Below the pieces are notes generated by a model. That model saw only the letters and a program-made list of their open reading frames with translations, did no database searches and had not been told where the DNA came from. The position numbers were made by a program, and so were the translations under genes. DNA of 64,000 nucleotides from contig NZ_AHWA01000002.1 in NCBI RefSeq assembly GCF_000247645.1, positions 615,709-679,708 on the forward strand. Direction: 5' to 3'. This stretch comes from Salinibacterium sp. PAMC 21357. GTDB taxonomy: Bacteria; Actinomycetota; Actinomycetes; Actinomycetales; Microbacteriaceae. Within the stretch, counting starts at the first letter, position 1, and each line of letters starts with the position of its first letter. Below are positions 18,588 through 28,140 of the stretch, piece by piece.

Positions 18588-19958
18588 CTAGAGGGCAACG
18601 GGCGGCCGTTCTGCACTCGGCTTAGGAAGAGGTAGACGAGCGGTGACCACGGTTGGTCCGCCGTCGGGGCTCTCGATATCGAGGCTGCCGCCGACACCGC
18701 GAACACGCTCCTCAATCCCCGCCAGGCCATGTTCGGTCACCACTGCCGCGCCACCTCGGCCGTCATCGGTGACCCGCACGAGAAGCCAATCGCGCTCTTT
18801 CGATGATTCGATGCTGAGGTGCACGTCGGCGCGCGTTGCATTGGCGTGCTTTGCCACATTCGTGAGCAGTTCGGCCACGACAAAGTACGACGCACGTTCG
18901 ACTTCGCCCGGAAGGATCAGCTGCGGGGCAAGCTCTGAGTTCACGAGTGTTGGCACCGTCGATCGGCTCGCGACCGATTCGAGTGCTGCGACCAGCCCAC
19001 GATCGAGCAGCAGCGGCGGCGCAAAGCCGCGTGACAGCGCCCGCAACTCTTCGAGAGCTTCGGATGCTTGGCCCTGCGCCTCGCTCAAGAGAACGCGCGC
19101 CTGCTCCGGGCTGGTATCGAGTTGACGTTCGGCTGCCGCAAGATCCATTTGTAGTCGTACGAGGCGCTGCTGCGGACCATCGTGGATGTCGCGCTCAAGG
19201 CGACGAAGCGAGTGGCCTTCTGCAGAAAGCGCTGCCCCGCGGGACGCCTCGAGAGATTCCACTTCACGGCGAAGACCATCCGACTTGAACGCCGTGAGGG
19301 TTCCACGAGCAAGCCACCACTGGGTCATGACCAAACCACGAGTAACGAAGGGCAGGGTCGCGATGAAGATGAGGCTGACGGCAGACGCGATTATGTTGTC
19401 GACCAGGATCAGGTTCCACCCCTGAGTATCCACGCCCATTGACCCAAACACCCAGTCAGAGAGGAACCAATCCGACTCGGTATCGACGAACTCAGCGGGA
19501 ACGAACCATCCGATCACTCCGACGAGGGAGACGGTGAGCCACGCGAACGAGATCGCCCACGTGATGATCGTGAGAACGAATCCCAGAATCGTGGTGTGCA
19601 GCAGATAGAGCCAGTAGTGCGCGTTACCGAGCGTTGCTCTCAGCCAGCCACCGAATCCGCTAGCGGCACGATCGTCTTGCCAGTCGGGGCGCTCCAGTTT
19701 CTTGCGACCAGTCCACTCCAGCAGGTTGACGTGCACTAGCCCGAAGCCGCGGCCCACATACAGCGCCAAGATCATGACGAAGAATCCGATGAGGAATACG
19801 GCGAGCGTTCCAATTCCCGTAGCCACGAGAGAAATGGCAACACCAAAGCCGGTCATAGCGATCGGGAACCCCAAGATGAGGTACAGGACCTCTTTTGGCG
19901 TACTGCGCCAGAGCTGCCAGTACGGGTTACGGGGTTTCACTGCGGTTTGTGTCGTCAT
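18588..19958 (-). CDS. Sensor histidine kinase (HisKA_3 type)
   Basis: 456 residues. The N-terminal half (about 20-215) is a putative sensor domain with four hydrophobic segments. The dimerisation/phospho-acceptor region has the His in LERDIHDGPQQRL, as in NarX/DesK-type kinases. The ATP-binding domain shows N-box ELLTNVAKHANA, G-box DDGRGG and GLAGIEERVRGVGGSL. Phosphoryl transfer is expected to the response regulator encoded 10 nt downstream. The stimulus is likely a membrane-borne one but cannot be named. Confidence 0.93.
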   Translation of the reverse strand: MTTQTAVKPRNPYWQLWRSTPKEVLYLILGFPIAMTGFGVAISLVATGIGTLAVFLIGFFVMILALYVGRGFGLVHVNLLEWTGRKKLERPDWQDDRAASGFGGWLRATLGNAHYWLYLLHTTILGFVLTIITWAISFAWLTVSLVGVIGWFVPAEFVDTESDWFLSDWVFGSMGVDTQGWNLILVDNIIASAVSLIFIATLPFVTRGLVMTQWWLARGTLTAFKSDGLRREVESLEASRGAALSAEGHSLRRLERDIHDGPQQRLVRLQMDLAAAERQLDTSPEQARVLLSEAQGQASEALEELRALSRGFAPPLLLDRGLVAALESVASRSTVPTLVNSELAPQLILPGEVERASYFVVAELLTNVAKHANATRADVHLSIESSKERDWLLVRVTDDGRGGAAVVTEHGLAGIEERVRGVGGSLDIESPDGGPTVVTARLPLPKPSAERPPVAL

Positions 19959-20173
19959 AGGTCTCTCGCTTCAGTCTCGCGCATCACGCGGCAGATGTTT
20001 GCCTTATTGAGGATCGCGAATGCGCGGTACGAGCAATAGCGTGGATGCTCACAGAACGTCAGTGGGGTTAGCCCCCGGTGCACGGGTTGAGGTTGGTTAG
20101 TGTTGCCTCAGCTTGCTTGTGAAATTTTTGCGGAGTCGTAACGTTGTATCTGAAGAACAACGAAGGAGCACAA

Positions 20174-20662
20174 ATGACCGAGATTAAAGCAGTTCCGCAG
20201 ACCTCAGCCGACCCTGACGTCACCTCGGGTGTTGCCCAGTTTTTGGGTCCGGTAGTTACCGACCTCACAGCCCTGTCAATTGATGGCAAGCAGGCTCACT
20301 GGCACGTTCGTGGCGCCAACTTCCAGGCAGTACACGAACTTCTCGACGTAATCGTCGACCACGCCCGAGAATGGGCAGACACCGCCGCTGAGCGTGTTGT
20401 CGCCCTCGGGCTCCCGATTGATGCCCGCACCCAGACTGTTGGCGCTAAGGCAACGACCCCGAGCATGACGGCTGGATTTCAGCAGTCTGACGAGGTAATT
20501 GCTCAGGTTATCGCCGCAATCGATGCCACGCTCGTTACCGTGCGCACCGCAGTCGATGAGCTCGGTGAGCTCGACAAGGTCAGCGAAGACGTCGCGATTG
20601 AGATCGCCCGTGGGCTTGAGAAGGACCGCTGGTTCCTCTTCGCCCACCTCGCCACCAGGTAA
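20174..20662 (+). CDS. dps: Dps family DNA-protecting ferritin-like protein
   Basis: 162 residues from the ATG at 20174, which follows GAAGGAG at 7 nt. The ferroxidase ligands characteristic of Dps are present: GKQAHWHVRGANF and LLDVIVDHAREWADTAAERV. It forms dodecamers that oxidise and store iron using peroxide and may bind DNA. It stands alone and is convergent with the amidohydrolase gene. A further upstream start (20144) lacks a ribosome-binding site. Confidence 0.93.
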   Translation: MTEIKAVPQTSADPDVTSGVAQFLGPVVTDLTALSIDGKQAHWHVRGANFQAVHELLDVIVDHAREWADTAAERVVALGLPIDARTQTVGAKATTPSMTAGFQQSDEVIAQVIAAIDATLVTVRTAVDELGELDKVSEDVAIEIARGLEKDRWFLFAHLATR

Positions 20663-20699
20663 CTTTTCTGGTGGTCGCTTTGCCTGCGATGTGTTGTGT

Positions 20700-22214
20700 T
20701 TACAACTCGTTGTGAGTGAAGCGACCATCAAGAATCGTCGCATCAACCCGCATCGCCCGCAGTTCTTCACCGCTGCAGTCGAGCGGGTTTTTTCGTGTCA
20801 CGACAATGTCGGCGACTTCGCCAACCGCGATCGTTGATTGGGCGGATGCTCGCAACGCTTCGTCGACGGTGATGCACTGTTCTGGATGCCACGGCTCGCG
20901 CCCATCGCGGCTGCGGCTTACGGCCGAGGCAATGGTTGCCCACGGGTCGAGCGGAGCGACCGGAGCATCGGAGCCCATCAGCAGTTCCGCGCCCGCATCG
21001 AGCAACGCTCGCAGCGCGATGGTGCGGTGAGTGCGCCCTGCCCAGTAGGCGTCGGCAACGTCACGGTCATCCATCGCGTGCTCGGGTTGCACGCTTGCGG
21101 CAATTCCGAGAGCGGCGAAGCGCGGGATGTCTTCTGGGGAAAGCAACTGGGCGTGCTCAATGCGGCCACGGCATCCGACAGCTTCAAAAGCGTCGAGGGC
21201 GAGGCGATTGGCATCGTCACCAATGGCGTGCACGGCCGGTGAAAGGCCGGCATCGCTCGCGGTGCGAATCCAGTCGATCAGTTCGTCTGGCGGAATGTTC
21301 AGCATTCCCCGGTTCTCGCCATCGCCGGGGTACGACTCCATGCAATAGGCGGTTCGGGTGTTGAGCGAGCCATCAGTGATGACTTTGAACGGCCCAACTT
21401 CGAGCAGCGGCGCCAAGTACTGGCCCGTTTCCAGGCCCTCGGAGATCGCCCGCTCTAAGAATCGGGGGTAGACGCCGACACGAACCCGAAACAGGTCGAA
21501 ACCTTCGAGCATGCGCCGGTGCCAGTTTTCGAATTCCCACGTCATTTCGAGATCGACGATGCCGACGATGCCGCGCGAGGCTGCCTCTTGGGCGCTGTCG
21601 TGAATCCAGCCATCGAGAATTTCGGGGTCAACACGGCTGAGCGCACTTCCGACAGCGAAGGCTTCTTCTTCGCGCAAAAAGCCGGTCGGGTGGTCGTAGA
21701 AGCCGAAACGTTCGAGGGCCAGGCTATTGAGCCAGCAGGAGTGCAAGTCGCCACTGACGAGCACGACGGCGATTTCTGAGACTGCCGAATCGAGCAGGGC
21801 CCGCGTCGGCTGGTCTGGCCACAGGGCATCTCGAAATCCTTGACCGACAATGATGCCGTCGGATTGAGGAAGCACGGAGGTGGCGAGAGTCACCGCAACT
21901 TCGGTCGCTGACGTGGTGTGGCTCAGGTCGAGTCGTTGTGCCTGTTGGGCCCACATGCTGGAGTGCACGTGCTGATCCCAGAGGCCGGGCATGATCCAGC
22001 GGCCATCGAGGTCGACGACCTCGGGGCTGGGAGTGTCGTCGCCGACGGTCTCGTTGCTTGCGGTGTCGGCGCGTGTGGACTTGTTGCGAGCGGTCTCGGC
22101 AACAGCAGCCGAAGCGGCGTGCGGTTCGATGGCGACGATGCGCCCCTCAGCGAGGGTTACGTCGACCAGAACGGATGCATCGTCGCCGACGATGCGGGCG
22201 TTAGTCAGTTTCAC
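20700..22214 (-). CDS. Amidohydrolase family protein (YtcJ-like, Amidohydro_3)
   Basis: 504 residues. A metal-binding HxH motif after the first strand (LWDQHVHSSMW), His residues in HAIGDDANRLA and RIEHAQLL, and the catalytic Asp region MGSDAPVAPLDPW define the Amidohydro_3/YtcJ group of metal-dependent hydrolases. The substrate is not predictable. The N-terminus contains a Thr/Ala/Asn-rich insertion (about 30-65). It is the last gene of a tight operon (rpiB, nei, flavin-binding gene, this gene) and overlaps the preceding one by 14 nt. Confidence 0.86.
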   Translation of the reverse strand: MKLTNARIVGDDASVLVDVTLAEGRIVAIEPHAASAAVAETARNKSTRADTASNETVGDDTPSPEVVDLDGRWIMPGLWDQHVHSSMWAQQAQRLDLSHTTSATEVAVTLATSVLPQSDGIIVGQGFRDALWPDQPTRALLDSAVSEIAVVLVSGDLHSCWLNSLALERFGFYDHPTGFLREEEAFAVGSALSRVDPEILDGWIHDSAQEAASRGIVGIVDLEMTWEFENWHRRMLEGFDLFRVRVGVYPRFLERAISEGLETGQYLAPLLEVGPFKVITDGSLNTRTAYCMESYPGDGENRGMLNIPPDELIDWIRTASDAGLSPAVHAIGDDANRLALDAFEAVGCRGRIEHAQLLSPEDIPRFAALGIAASVQPEHAMDDRDVADAYWAGRTHRTIALRALLDAGAELLMGSDAPVAPLDPWATIASAVSRSRDGREPWHPEQCITVDEALRASAQSTIAVGEVADIVVTRKNPLDCSGEELRAMRVDATILDGRFTHNEL

Positions 22215-22824
22215 TCGGTCGTGCCCTTGTCATTTCTGCGGCCAGTTCTGGGCTACTGTACGTGCCATTCGCACTGAGTTCGTGCACAATCTGCTCGCGT
22301 ACGGCAGGTTTCTTGTTTTGACTCATTTTCAGACGGGCATCGAAGCGGTCGACAACGATGCGGAGCCCGACAGTTCCTTTGGCGGCGCGGCGAGCGCCGG
22401 CCTCGTCTTCACTGAGCGATACCGGATGCTCAACGTGATGTTCGAAGTGATCAACAAGTTCACTGAGCACGCGAAAATTCTCTTCGTCGCTCAAGATTTC
22501 TGGGGTGCCGTAGAGGTGCGCGGTGGCGTGGTTCCAGGTGGGAATGTTGTCGCCCTCGGGGTACCAACTCGATGAGATGTAGCCGTGTGGTCCTTGGATG
22601 ATGACGAGAACCTCGTGCTGACCCAGTTCGTGGAGTTGGTCATCCGGGCGCCCAAAATGCGTGACGAGACTGATCTGGTCGTCACGGTTTTCGAGCATGA
22701 CCGGATAGTGCGAGGCGACCATGCCGGTCGAGGTCGGTGAGACGATCGTGGCCCACGGGTGCTCGCCGATGAGACGGCGCACTTCGGCGGGGTCAGTGAT
22801 CACGTAGGTCGGGGTGTGGCGCAT
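22201..22824 (-). CDS. FMN-binding negative transcriptional regulator (PaiB-like)
   Basis: 207 residues matching the PaiB/FMN_bind_2 family: MRHTPTYVITDPAEVRRLI at the start, ATIVSPTSTGMVASHYPVML, a conserved GPHGYISSSWYP and PTWNHATAHLYG. The fold is a split-barrel flavin-binding protein. Bacillus PaiB is described as a repressor of sporulation and degradative enzymes. Whether this protein regulates transcription here is unknown. One nucleotide separates it from nei upstream and it overlaps the amidohydrolase gene by 14 nt. Confidence 0.88.
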   Translation of the reverse strand: MRHTPTYVITDPAEVRRLIGEHPWATIVSPTSTGMVASHYPVMLENRDDQISLVTHFGRPDDQLHELGQHEVLVIIQGPHGYISSSWYPEGDNIPTWNHATAHLYGTPEILSDEENFRVLSELVDHFEHHVEHPVSLSEDEAGARRAAKGTVGLRIVVDRFDARLKMSQNKKPAVREQIVHELSANGTYSSPELAAEMTRARPSETD

Positions 22825-22825
22825 C

Positions 22826-23938
22826 TCAGGCTCCGAGCGGTGCTTGGCAGCTCGGGCACCAGTACAGCTTGCGGGCCGAGGCGAGTTCCATCGCGATGTT
22901 GGTACCGCAGATACGGCATGGCAGACCCTCGCGGTGGTACACCCAGTGGCGGTCAGCGCGATTGGCGAGCGCGGCGGTGTAGTCCTCGTCGGTGAGACCT
23001 TCCATTGTCATCATCTGGCCGGTGCGCACGCCAATTTCGAGCAGGTGCGCCCAGTCGCGCCAGAGTTCGCGCAGCAACTCTTCGGGGATGAGTTTGCCCG
23101 GTGTGTGCGGGTCGAGGCGGGCGCGGAACAAAATCTCAGCCCGGTAGACGTTGCCGATGCCGCTGACAACGGACTGATCCATCAGCAGTAGGCCGATAGC
23201 GGTCTGCTTTTTGTGCACAGTAGCGACGAATCGTTCTTCGGCCTCGCCGTTGTCATCGACGAGAGGGTCGGGGCCGAGCTTGTTGAGCGCGACCTGCACC
23301 TCATCGGGATTCAGCACTTGGCACGCCGTGGGCCCCCGCAGGTCGGCGCAGGTGTCTGCCGTGAGGAGGCGCACTCGCACGGCACCGATGGGCTCGGGCG
23401 GAAAGTCTGACGCGTCGTCCGATGCCTTCTCTTGTTCGGACATCCGCAAGCGGGTGCGTCGCGGGGCGCCGATGCTCGCAAGCGAATCTTCGTGCTCGCC
23501 GACGACCGAGTTACCCGCGCCGGCGGCGGCGCTGCTCAGCTCGGCGGCGTCAGCAGCGTCCACACTGCCGCCAGCCGCACCAGCGGCGGCCGCGCCATCA
23601 ACAACGGCACTATCAGCAGCCGCACCATCAACAAACGTCCCGTGCTGATTGGTCTGCCCCATGCGACCGGCGGCGGATGCCGTCGTGGCGTCGGCGGTGA
23701 AGTTGCCCGCGAAATCCCAGGCTCCGTAAAGCCCGAGGTGCACGCGCAACCAGCGGTCGTGCTCGAATTCGATGAACATCTGCTTGCCGACGGCTTTGGC
23801 GCTGAGCATCCGCAGTCCATCGATGCGTTCGGCTCCCGCGGCGAAGCGGCCTTGCGGAGACGACACTGCGACGGTTTTGCCGACGAAGTGCAGCGCGAAC
23901 TGGCGCGCAATGCGATGTACGGAATGCCCCTCAGGCAT
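22826..23938 (-). CDS. nei: Fpg/Nei family DNA glycosylase with Ala-rich insertion
   Basis: 370 residues. Catalytic N-terminus MPEGHSVHR (Pro2 nucleophile, Glu3), the helix-two-turn-helix with DQSVVSGIGNVYRAEILF, and a C-terminal zinc finger (CRICG and CPSCQ) identify a Nei-type glycosylase/AP lyase for oxidised bases. It is longer than the usual 260-300 residues because of a low-complexity Ala/Gly/Asp/Ser insert at about 105-150, rich in short DNA repeats. Its start codon overlaps the rpiB stop (TAATG). It sits in a tight operon with rpiB and two unrelated metabolic genes. Confidence 0.92.
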   Translation of the reverse strand: MPEGHSVHRIARQFALHFVGKTVAVSSPQGRFAAGAERIDGLRMLSAKAVGKQMFIEFEHDRWLRVHLGLYGAWDFAGNFTADATTASAAGRMGQTNQHGTFVDGAAADSAVVDGAAAAGAAGGSVDAADAAELSSAAAGAGNSVVGEHEDSLASIGAPRRTRLRMSEQEKASDDASDFPPEPIGAVRVRLLTADTCADLRGPTACQVLNPDEVQVALNKLGPDPLVDDNGEAEERFVATVHKKQTAIGLLLMDQSVVSGIGNVYRAEILFRARLDPHTPGKLIPEELLRELWRDWAHLLEIGVRTGQMMTMEGLTDEDYTAALANRADRHWVYHREGLPCRICGTNIAMELASARKLYWCPSCQAPLGA

Positions 23939-24426
23939 TAGAGGGCGAAGGGGTGCGCTGCGATGGCGCCGGTGGTTTCGTATTCGGCAAGCTGGGCGAT
24001 GCGGCGAGAGTGACGCTCGTCGCCCGAGAAGGGCTCCGCGATAAAGAGGTCGATAAAGCGCGTGGCTTCGTCGACGGTGTGCTGGCGGGCACCAATAGAG
24101 ATGACGTTGGCGTCGTTGTGCTGGCGAGCAAGTGCTGCGGTCGAGTCGTTCCAGACGAGAGCGGCGCGGATGCCCGTCACCTTGTTGGCGGCCATTTGCT
24201 CACCGTTGCCGGAACCACCGAAGACGACACCGAGTGATTCGATACCAGCAGTCTGATCGGCTGCCACCGCGCGCGCTGCGGCGATGCAGAACCCGGGGTA
24301 ATCGTCGAGAGCGTCGTAGGCGACGGGGCCGTGGTCGATGACCTGGTGGCCCGCCGCGGTGAGGTGCTCCTGCAGGGTAGAGCTGAACTCGAGGCCGGCG
24401 TGATCGGTGGCGATATGGATGCGCAT
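23938..24426 (-). CDS. rpiB: Ribose-5-phosphate isomerase B
   Basis: 162 residues. MRIHIATDHAGLEF carries the conserved DHAG, GVVFGGSGNGEQMAANK is the RpiB phosphate-binding/active-site loop, and ALVWNDSTAALARQHNDANVISIGAR is typical of the LacA/RpiB family. It interconverts ribose-5-phosphate and ribulose-5-phosphate in the pentose phosphate pathway. In the GGSGNGE loop the common Cys is replaced by Ser, as in many actinobacterial RpiB proteins. First gene of a four-gene minus operon, divergent from pepN. Confidence 0.95.
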   Translation of the reverse strand: MRIHIATDHAGLEFSSTLQEHLTAAGHQVIDHGPVAYDALDDYPGFCIAAARAVAADQTAGIESLGVVFGGSGNGEQMAANKVTGIRAALVWNDSTAALARQHNDANVISIGARQHTVDEATRFIDLFIAEPFSGDERHSRRIAQLAEYETTGAIAAHPFAL

Positions 24427-24532
24427 TCCTCCAGTCTAGGGTCGCGAGCATGCGGTAGTGCTTACTTTGAGGGGCCGCGACATAAGGTAGATAGGTGCGG
24501 TCACAAACCGCCCCAAAACGAAGGAGTTGTAC

Positions 24533-27073
24533 GTGCCCGGAGAGAACCTCACCCGAGTTGAAGCGCAAGAACGTAAAGCGATTGTCAACGTTGACAGCTA
24601 TGAGATTGCGCTCGACCTCACGACGGGTCCTGAGACGTTTAAGAGCAGCACGACTGTTCGCTTTACTGCCACTGCTGGCGCATCCACTTTCATTGATTCG
24701 ATCACCCGCACGGTTGATTCGGTCACACTCAATGGCACCGCTCTTGATGTTGCTGCCGTGAACGATGGTGTGCGCATCCAGCTCGACAACCTCGCCGAGA
24801 ACAACGTTCTTGAGGTTGTAGCGGATGCCGAATACACCAACACCGGTGAGGGCCTGCACCGCTTCGTCGACCCCGTTGACGACGAGGTGTACCTCTACTC
24901 GCAGTTCGAGGTGCCGGACTCGCGTCGCGTGTTCGCAGTGTTCGAGCAGCCTGACCTCAAGTCGACGTTCCAGTTCACGGTGACGGCACCGGCACGCTGG
25001 GCCCTGATCAGCAACTCCCCCACGCCCACTCCGGTAGTGGATGGCGAGAATGCCACGTGGGAGTTCCCGCCCACTCAGATCATGTCGAGCTACATCACCG
25101 CGATCGTGGCGGGCCCGTATGCCGAGGTTCGCGACGAGCTCACCTCGAGCGACGGCCGCGTCATCCCACTCGGCATCTTTACGCGTGCGTCGCTGAGCGA
25201 ATACCTCGATGCTGACTACATTTTCGAGAAGACCAAGCAGGGCTTCGAGTACTTCGAGAAGCACTTTCAGTACCCGTACCCCTTCGAGAAGTACGACCAG
25301 ATGTTCGTACCCGAGTTCAACGCGGGTGCGATGGAGAACGCGGGCGCTGTCACGTTCACCGAGACCTACGTGTTCCGTTCGAAGGTGACCGACGCCATCA
25401 AGGAACGTCGCGTTGTCACGATCTTGCACGAGCTCGCTCACATGTGGTTCGGCGACCTCGTCACTATGAAGTGGTGGAACGACCTGTGGCTCAACGAGTC
25501 GTTCGCCGAGTGGGCATCGACTATCGCTACTGCTGAAGCTACCGAGTGGACCGAAGCATGGACCACGTTCGCGGCTATGGAGAAGAGCTGGGCCTACAAG
25601 CAGGACCAGCTTCCCTCTACCCACCCCGTCTACGCCTCGATCAACGACCTCGATGATGTTCTCGTCAACTTCGACGGCATCACCTACGCCAAGGGCGGCT
25701 CGATTCTCAAGCAGCTCGTTGCCTGGGTCGGTCTCGAAGCGTTCATGGCTGGCGTCGCCGCGTACTTCAAGAAGCACGCCTACGGCAACACCGAGCTCAA
25801 CGACCTGCTGGTCGAGCTGGAGAAGACCAGTGGCCGCGAGCTCATGGAGTGGAGCAAGCTCTGGCTTGAGACCGCTGGCGTGAACACGCTGCGTCCGGAT
25901 GTCGTGACTGCCGAAGACGGAACCGTCGAAAGCTTCGCGATCGTTCAGACCGCAGCCGACGATTACCCCACGATTCGCCCGCACCGTCTCGCAATCGGTT
26001 ACTACTCACTGCAAGACGGCAAGCTTGTTCGTCACCACCGCATCGAGATCGATGTTGAGGGCGAGCGCACGGAGGTTCCCGAGCTCGTGGGCACGACGCG
26101 CCCCGATCTCATCCTGATCAACGATGACGACCTCGCGTACGCGAAGATTCGTCTCGATGACTCGTCGCTGGCTGTTGCGATGAAGCACCTCTCTGACATC
26201 ACCGACCCGCTGGCTCGCGCCATCGTGTGGGGTGCCGCCTGGGATGCTGCTCGCGATGCTGAGACTCCGGCCAGCGATTATGTTGCCCTGGTTCTCGGCA
26301 ACATTGCGTCGGAGACCGAGTCGACCACCATCCGCACCACGCTTGCGCAGCTGGTTTTGGTGGCTAAGCAGTACGTTGCTCCGGAGCGTCGCGCCGCCAC
26401 GATCGAGAAGATCGGCGACACCCTCTGGGGTCTCGCTCAGAGTGCTGAGGCTGGATCGGATGCTCAGTTCCAGTTCGTGAAGTACTTCGCGAATGTGGCT
26501 TCCACCGAACAGCACGTCACGGTGCTGCGTGCTCTGCTCAGCGGTTCGACCACGCTCGAGGGACTCGAGATTGACACTGACCTGAGCTGGGAGCTTCTGG
26601 AGGGCCTCGTGCTCAACGGCGCTGCCGGTGATGCTGACGTGGATGAGGCTCTCGCTAAGGACAAGACGGCGAACGGCCAGCAGGCTGCGGCTCGGGTTCG
26701 CGCAACGATTCCGACTGAAGCTGGCAAGCAGGCTGCGTTTGATTCGCTCGTGAAGAGTGACAAGGCGCCGAACGCGATCGTGCGTAACGTGACGATGGGC
26801 TACACCCACGTGAACGACCCCGCTGTGCTGGAAGCCTTTGTGGCTCCGTACTTCGAGGCGATCAACGATGTGTGGACGAACCGTAGCTACTCGATCGCGG
26901 AGACGGTTCTGCGTGGCCTCTACCCCGCACCGTTGGCAAACCAGGGACTCGTGGTTGCCACGAACGCCTGGCTTGAGGCGAACCCCGATGTGCCGGCCCT
27001 GCGCCGCATCATCGTGGAGAACCTTGCGGGTGTTGAGCGTGCGCTGATCGTTCAGGCTCGCGACAACTCCTAA
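24533..27073 (+). CDS. pepN: Aminopeptidase N (M1 family)
   Basis: 846 residues from the GTG at 24533 (VPGENLTRVEAQERKA), 6 nt after AAGGAG; a TTG six bases earlier would leave no spacing. M1 hallmarks are present: the GAMEN exopeptidase motif (NAGAMENAGAV) and zinc site HELAHMWFG followed 18 residues on by NESFAEW. The long helical C-terminal ERAP1-like domain completes the protein. It removes N-terminal residues from peptides in the cytoplasm and probably works downstream of Clp and Dcp proteolysis. It is monocistronic by spacing. Confidence 0.96.
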   Translation: MPGENLTRVEAQERKAIVNVDSYEIALDLTTGPETFKSSTTVRFTATAGASTFIDSITRTVDSVTLNGTALDVAAVNDGVRIQLDNLAENNVLEVVADAEYTNTGEGLHRFVDPVDDEVYLYSQFEVPDSRRVFAVFEQPDLKSTFQFTVTAPARWALISNSPTPTPVVDGENATWEFPPTQIMSSYITAIVAGPYAEVRDELTSSDGRVIPLGIFTRASLSEYLDADYIFEKTKQGFEYFEKHFQYPYPFEKYDQMFVPEFNAGAMENAGAVTFTETYVFRSKVTDAIKERRVVTILHELAHMWFGDLVTMKWWNDLWLNESFAEWASTIATAEATEWTEAWTTFAAMEKSWAYKQDQLPSTHPVYASINDLDDVLVNFDGITYAKGGSILKQLVAWVGLEAFMAGVAAYFKKHAYGNTELNDLLVELEKTSGRELMEWSKLWLETAGVNTLRPDVVTAEDGTVESFAIVQTAADDYPTIRPHRLAIGYYSLQDGKLVRHHRIEIDVEGERTEVPELVGTTRPDLILINDDDLAYAKIRLDDSSLAVAMKHLSDITDPLARAIVWGAAWDAARDAETPASDYVALVLGNIASETESTTIRTTLAQLVLVAKQYVAPERRAATIEKIGDTLWGLAQSAEAGSDAQFQFVKYFANVASTEQHVTVLRALLSGSTTLEGLEIDTDLSWELLEGLVLNGAAGDADVDEALAKDKTANGQQAAARVRATIPTEAGKQAAFDSLVKSDKAPNAIVRNVTMGYTHVNDPAVLEAFVAPYFEAINDVWTNRSYSIAETVLRGLYPAPLANQGLVVATNAWLEANPDVPALRRIIVENLAGVERALIVQARDNS

Positions 27074-27150
27074 CCCTCTTCAGCTACCTTCGGGTGGTCG
27101 TGCGGGAGCCTAGCGGCGACTATTCAGCAGTCGCTCGCTAGGCTCCCAGC

Positions 27151-28140
27151 ATGGAAGATTTCACGATAGGCGGTTTGTGGGCCGCTGTGCTCGCGTTCTA
27201 CGAGGGCTCGACGCTGCTCAAAGGCGTCGTCATCATCGCTGGCGCGTGGGTTCTTCGCTTCATTCTGCTGTTCGTTATCAAGCGCGTCGTTGACCGCGTG
27301 GTGAACGGCGTGAAGCACAAAGAGAACATCCACGACACTCAAGTTCTTCTGACTTCTCCCCTGGCAGCGGTGCGTGTTGTTCAGCGCACCCGGACCCTCG
27401 GCGGAGTTCTCTCTAGCCTCATCACGGTTGCCATCGTGATTGTTGTGCTTCTGTTGCTCTTCGATCTCTTTGCGCCGAACGCGACGGGCGCCTTCGCCCT
27501 CATCACCGCCGCGACCGGTGCCGGTCTCGGTTTCGGCGCCCAGAACGTGGTCAAGGACGTGCTGAATGGTCTCTTTATGGTGGCCGAGGATCAGTTGGGC
27601 GTGGGCGACATCGTTGACCTCGGGCCCGCTGTTGGTGTTGTCGAGTCCGTCGACATCCGCACCACTCAGGTTCGCGATGTGAACGGAACCCTGTGGTTTG
27701 TGCGCAACGGTGAAATTACCCGGGTGGGCAATATGTCGCAGGGTTGGGCGCGTGTGATCATCGATCTGGCTGTGCCGTATGACTCCGATGTGGATGCCGT
27801 GCAGGAGCGCATTCTGAAGACCGCGGTTGACCTCTATAAGACTCCCAAATGGACAACTCGCATCTTGGAGCAGCCCGAGATTTGGGGGATCGAATCTATT
27901 TCGTCGGAGGCGGTGGTTGTTCGTCTGGTGGTGAAGACGGCATCCGCGACGAAGGATGATGTTGCTCGCGAGCTGCGGGCTCGTTTGAAGAAGGATTTGG
28001 ATGAGGCGGGTGTCAAACTTCCCGCATTGAAGTCGATCGTGTTGAGTGGCTTTGAGGGTGCCGCAAGTGTGCGCGGTGCACGACCACCCCGCACCCGTCC
28101 GGTGCCCCTGAGTTTTCCCGAGGAGAAGCCGAAGAAATGA
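27151..28140 (+). CDS. mscS: Mechanosensitive ion channel, MscS family
   Basis: 329 residues. Two or three N-terminal hydrophobic segments (about 25-50, 85-110, 115-135) lead into the pore helix and beta domain, with the family signature GLGFGAQNVVKDVLNGLFM followed by EDQLGVGDIVDL. The C-terminal alpha/beta domain is followed by a basic Pro-rich tail. It releases solutes on hypo-osmotic shock. The stop overlaps the truncated haemoglobin start by 4 nt (ATGA), so the two are translationally coupled. Confidence 0.93.
   Translation: MEDFTIGGLWAAVLAFYEGSTLLKGVVIIAGAWVLRFILLFVIKRVVDRVVNGVKHKENIHDTQVLLTSPLAAVRVVQRTRTLGGVLSSLITVAIVIVVLLLLFDLFAPNATGAFALITAATGAGLGFGAQNVVKDVLNGLFMVAEDQLGVGDIVDLGPAVGVVESVDIRTTQVRDVNGTLWFVRNGEITRVGNMSQGWARVIIDLAVPYDSDVDAVQERILKTAVDLYKTPKWTTRILEQPEIWGIESISSEAVVVRLVVKTASATKDDVARELRARLKKDLDEAGVKLPALKSIVLSGFEGAASVRGARPPRTRPVPLSFPEEKPKK

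Noticed and set aside
24200..25984. Minus-strand 594-codon open frame opposite rpiB and pepN
   Set aside because: Shadow of the pepN codon pattern; no domain, and rpiB and pepN are certain.
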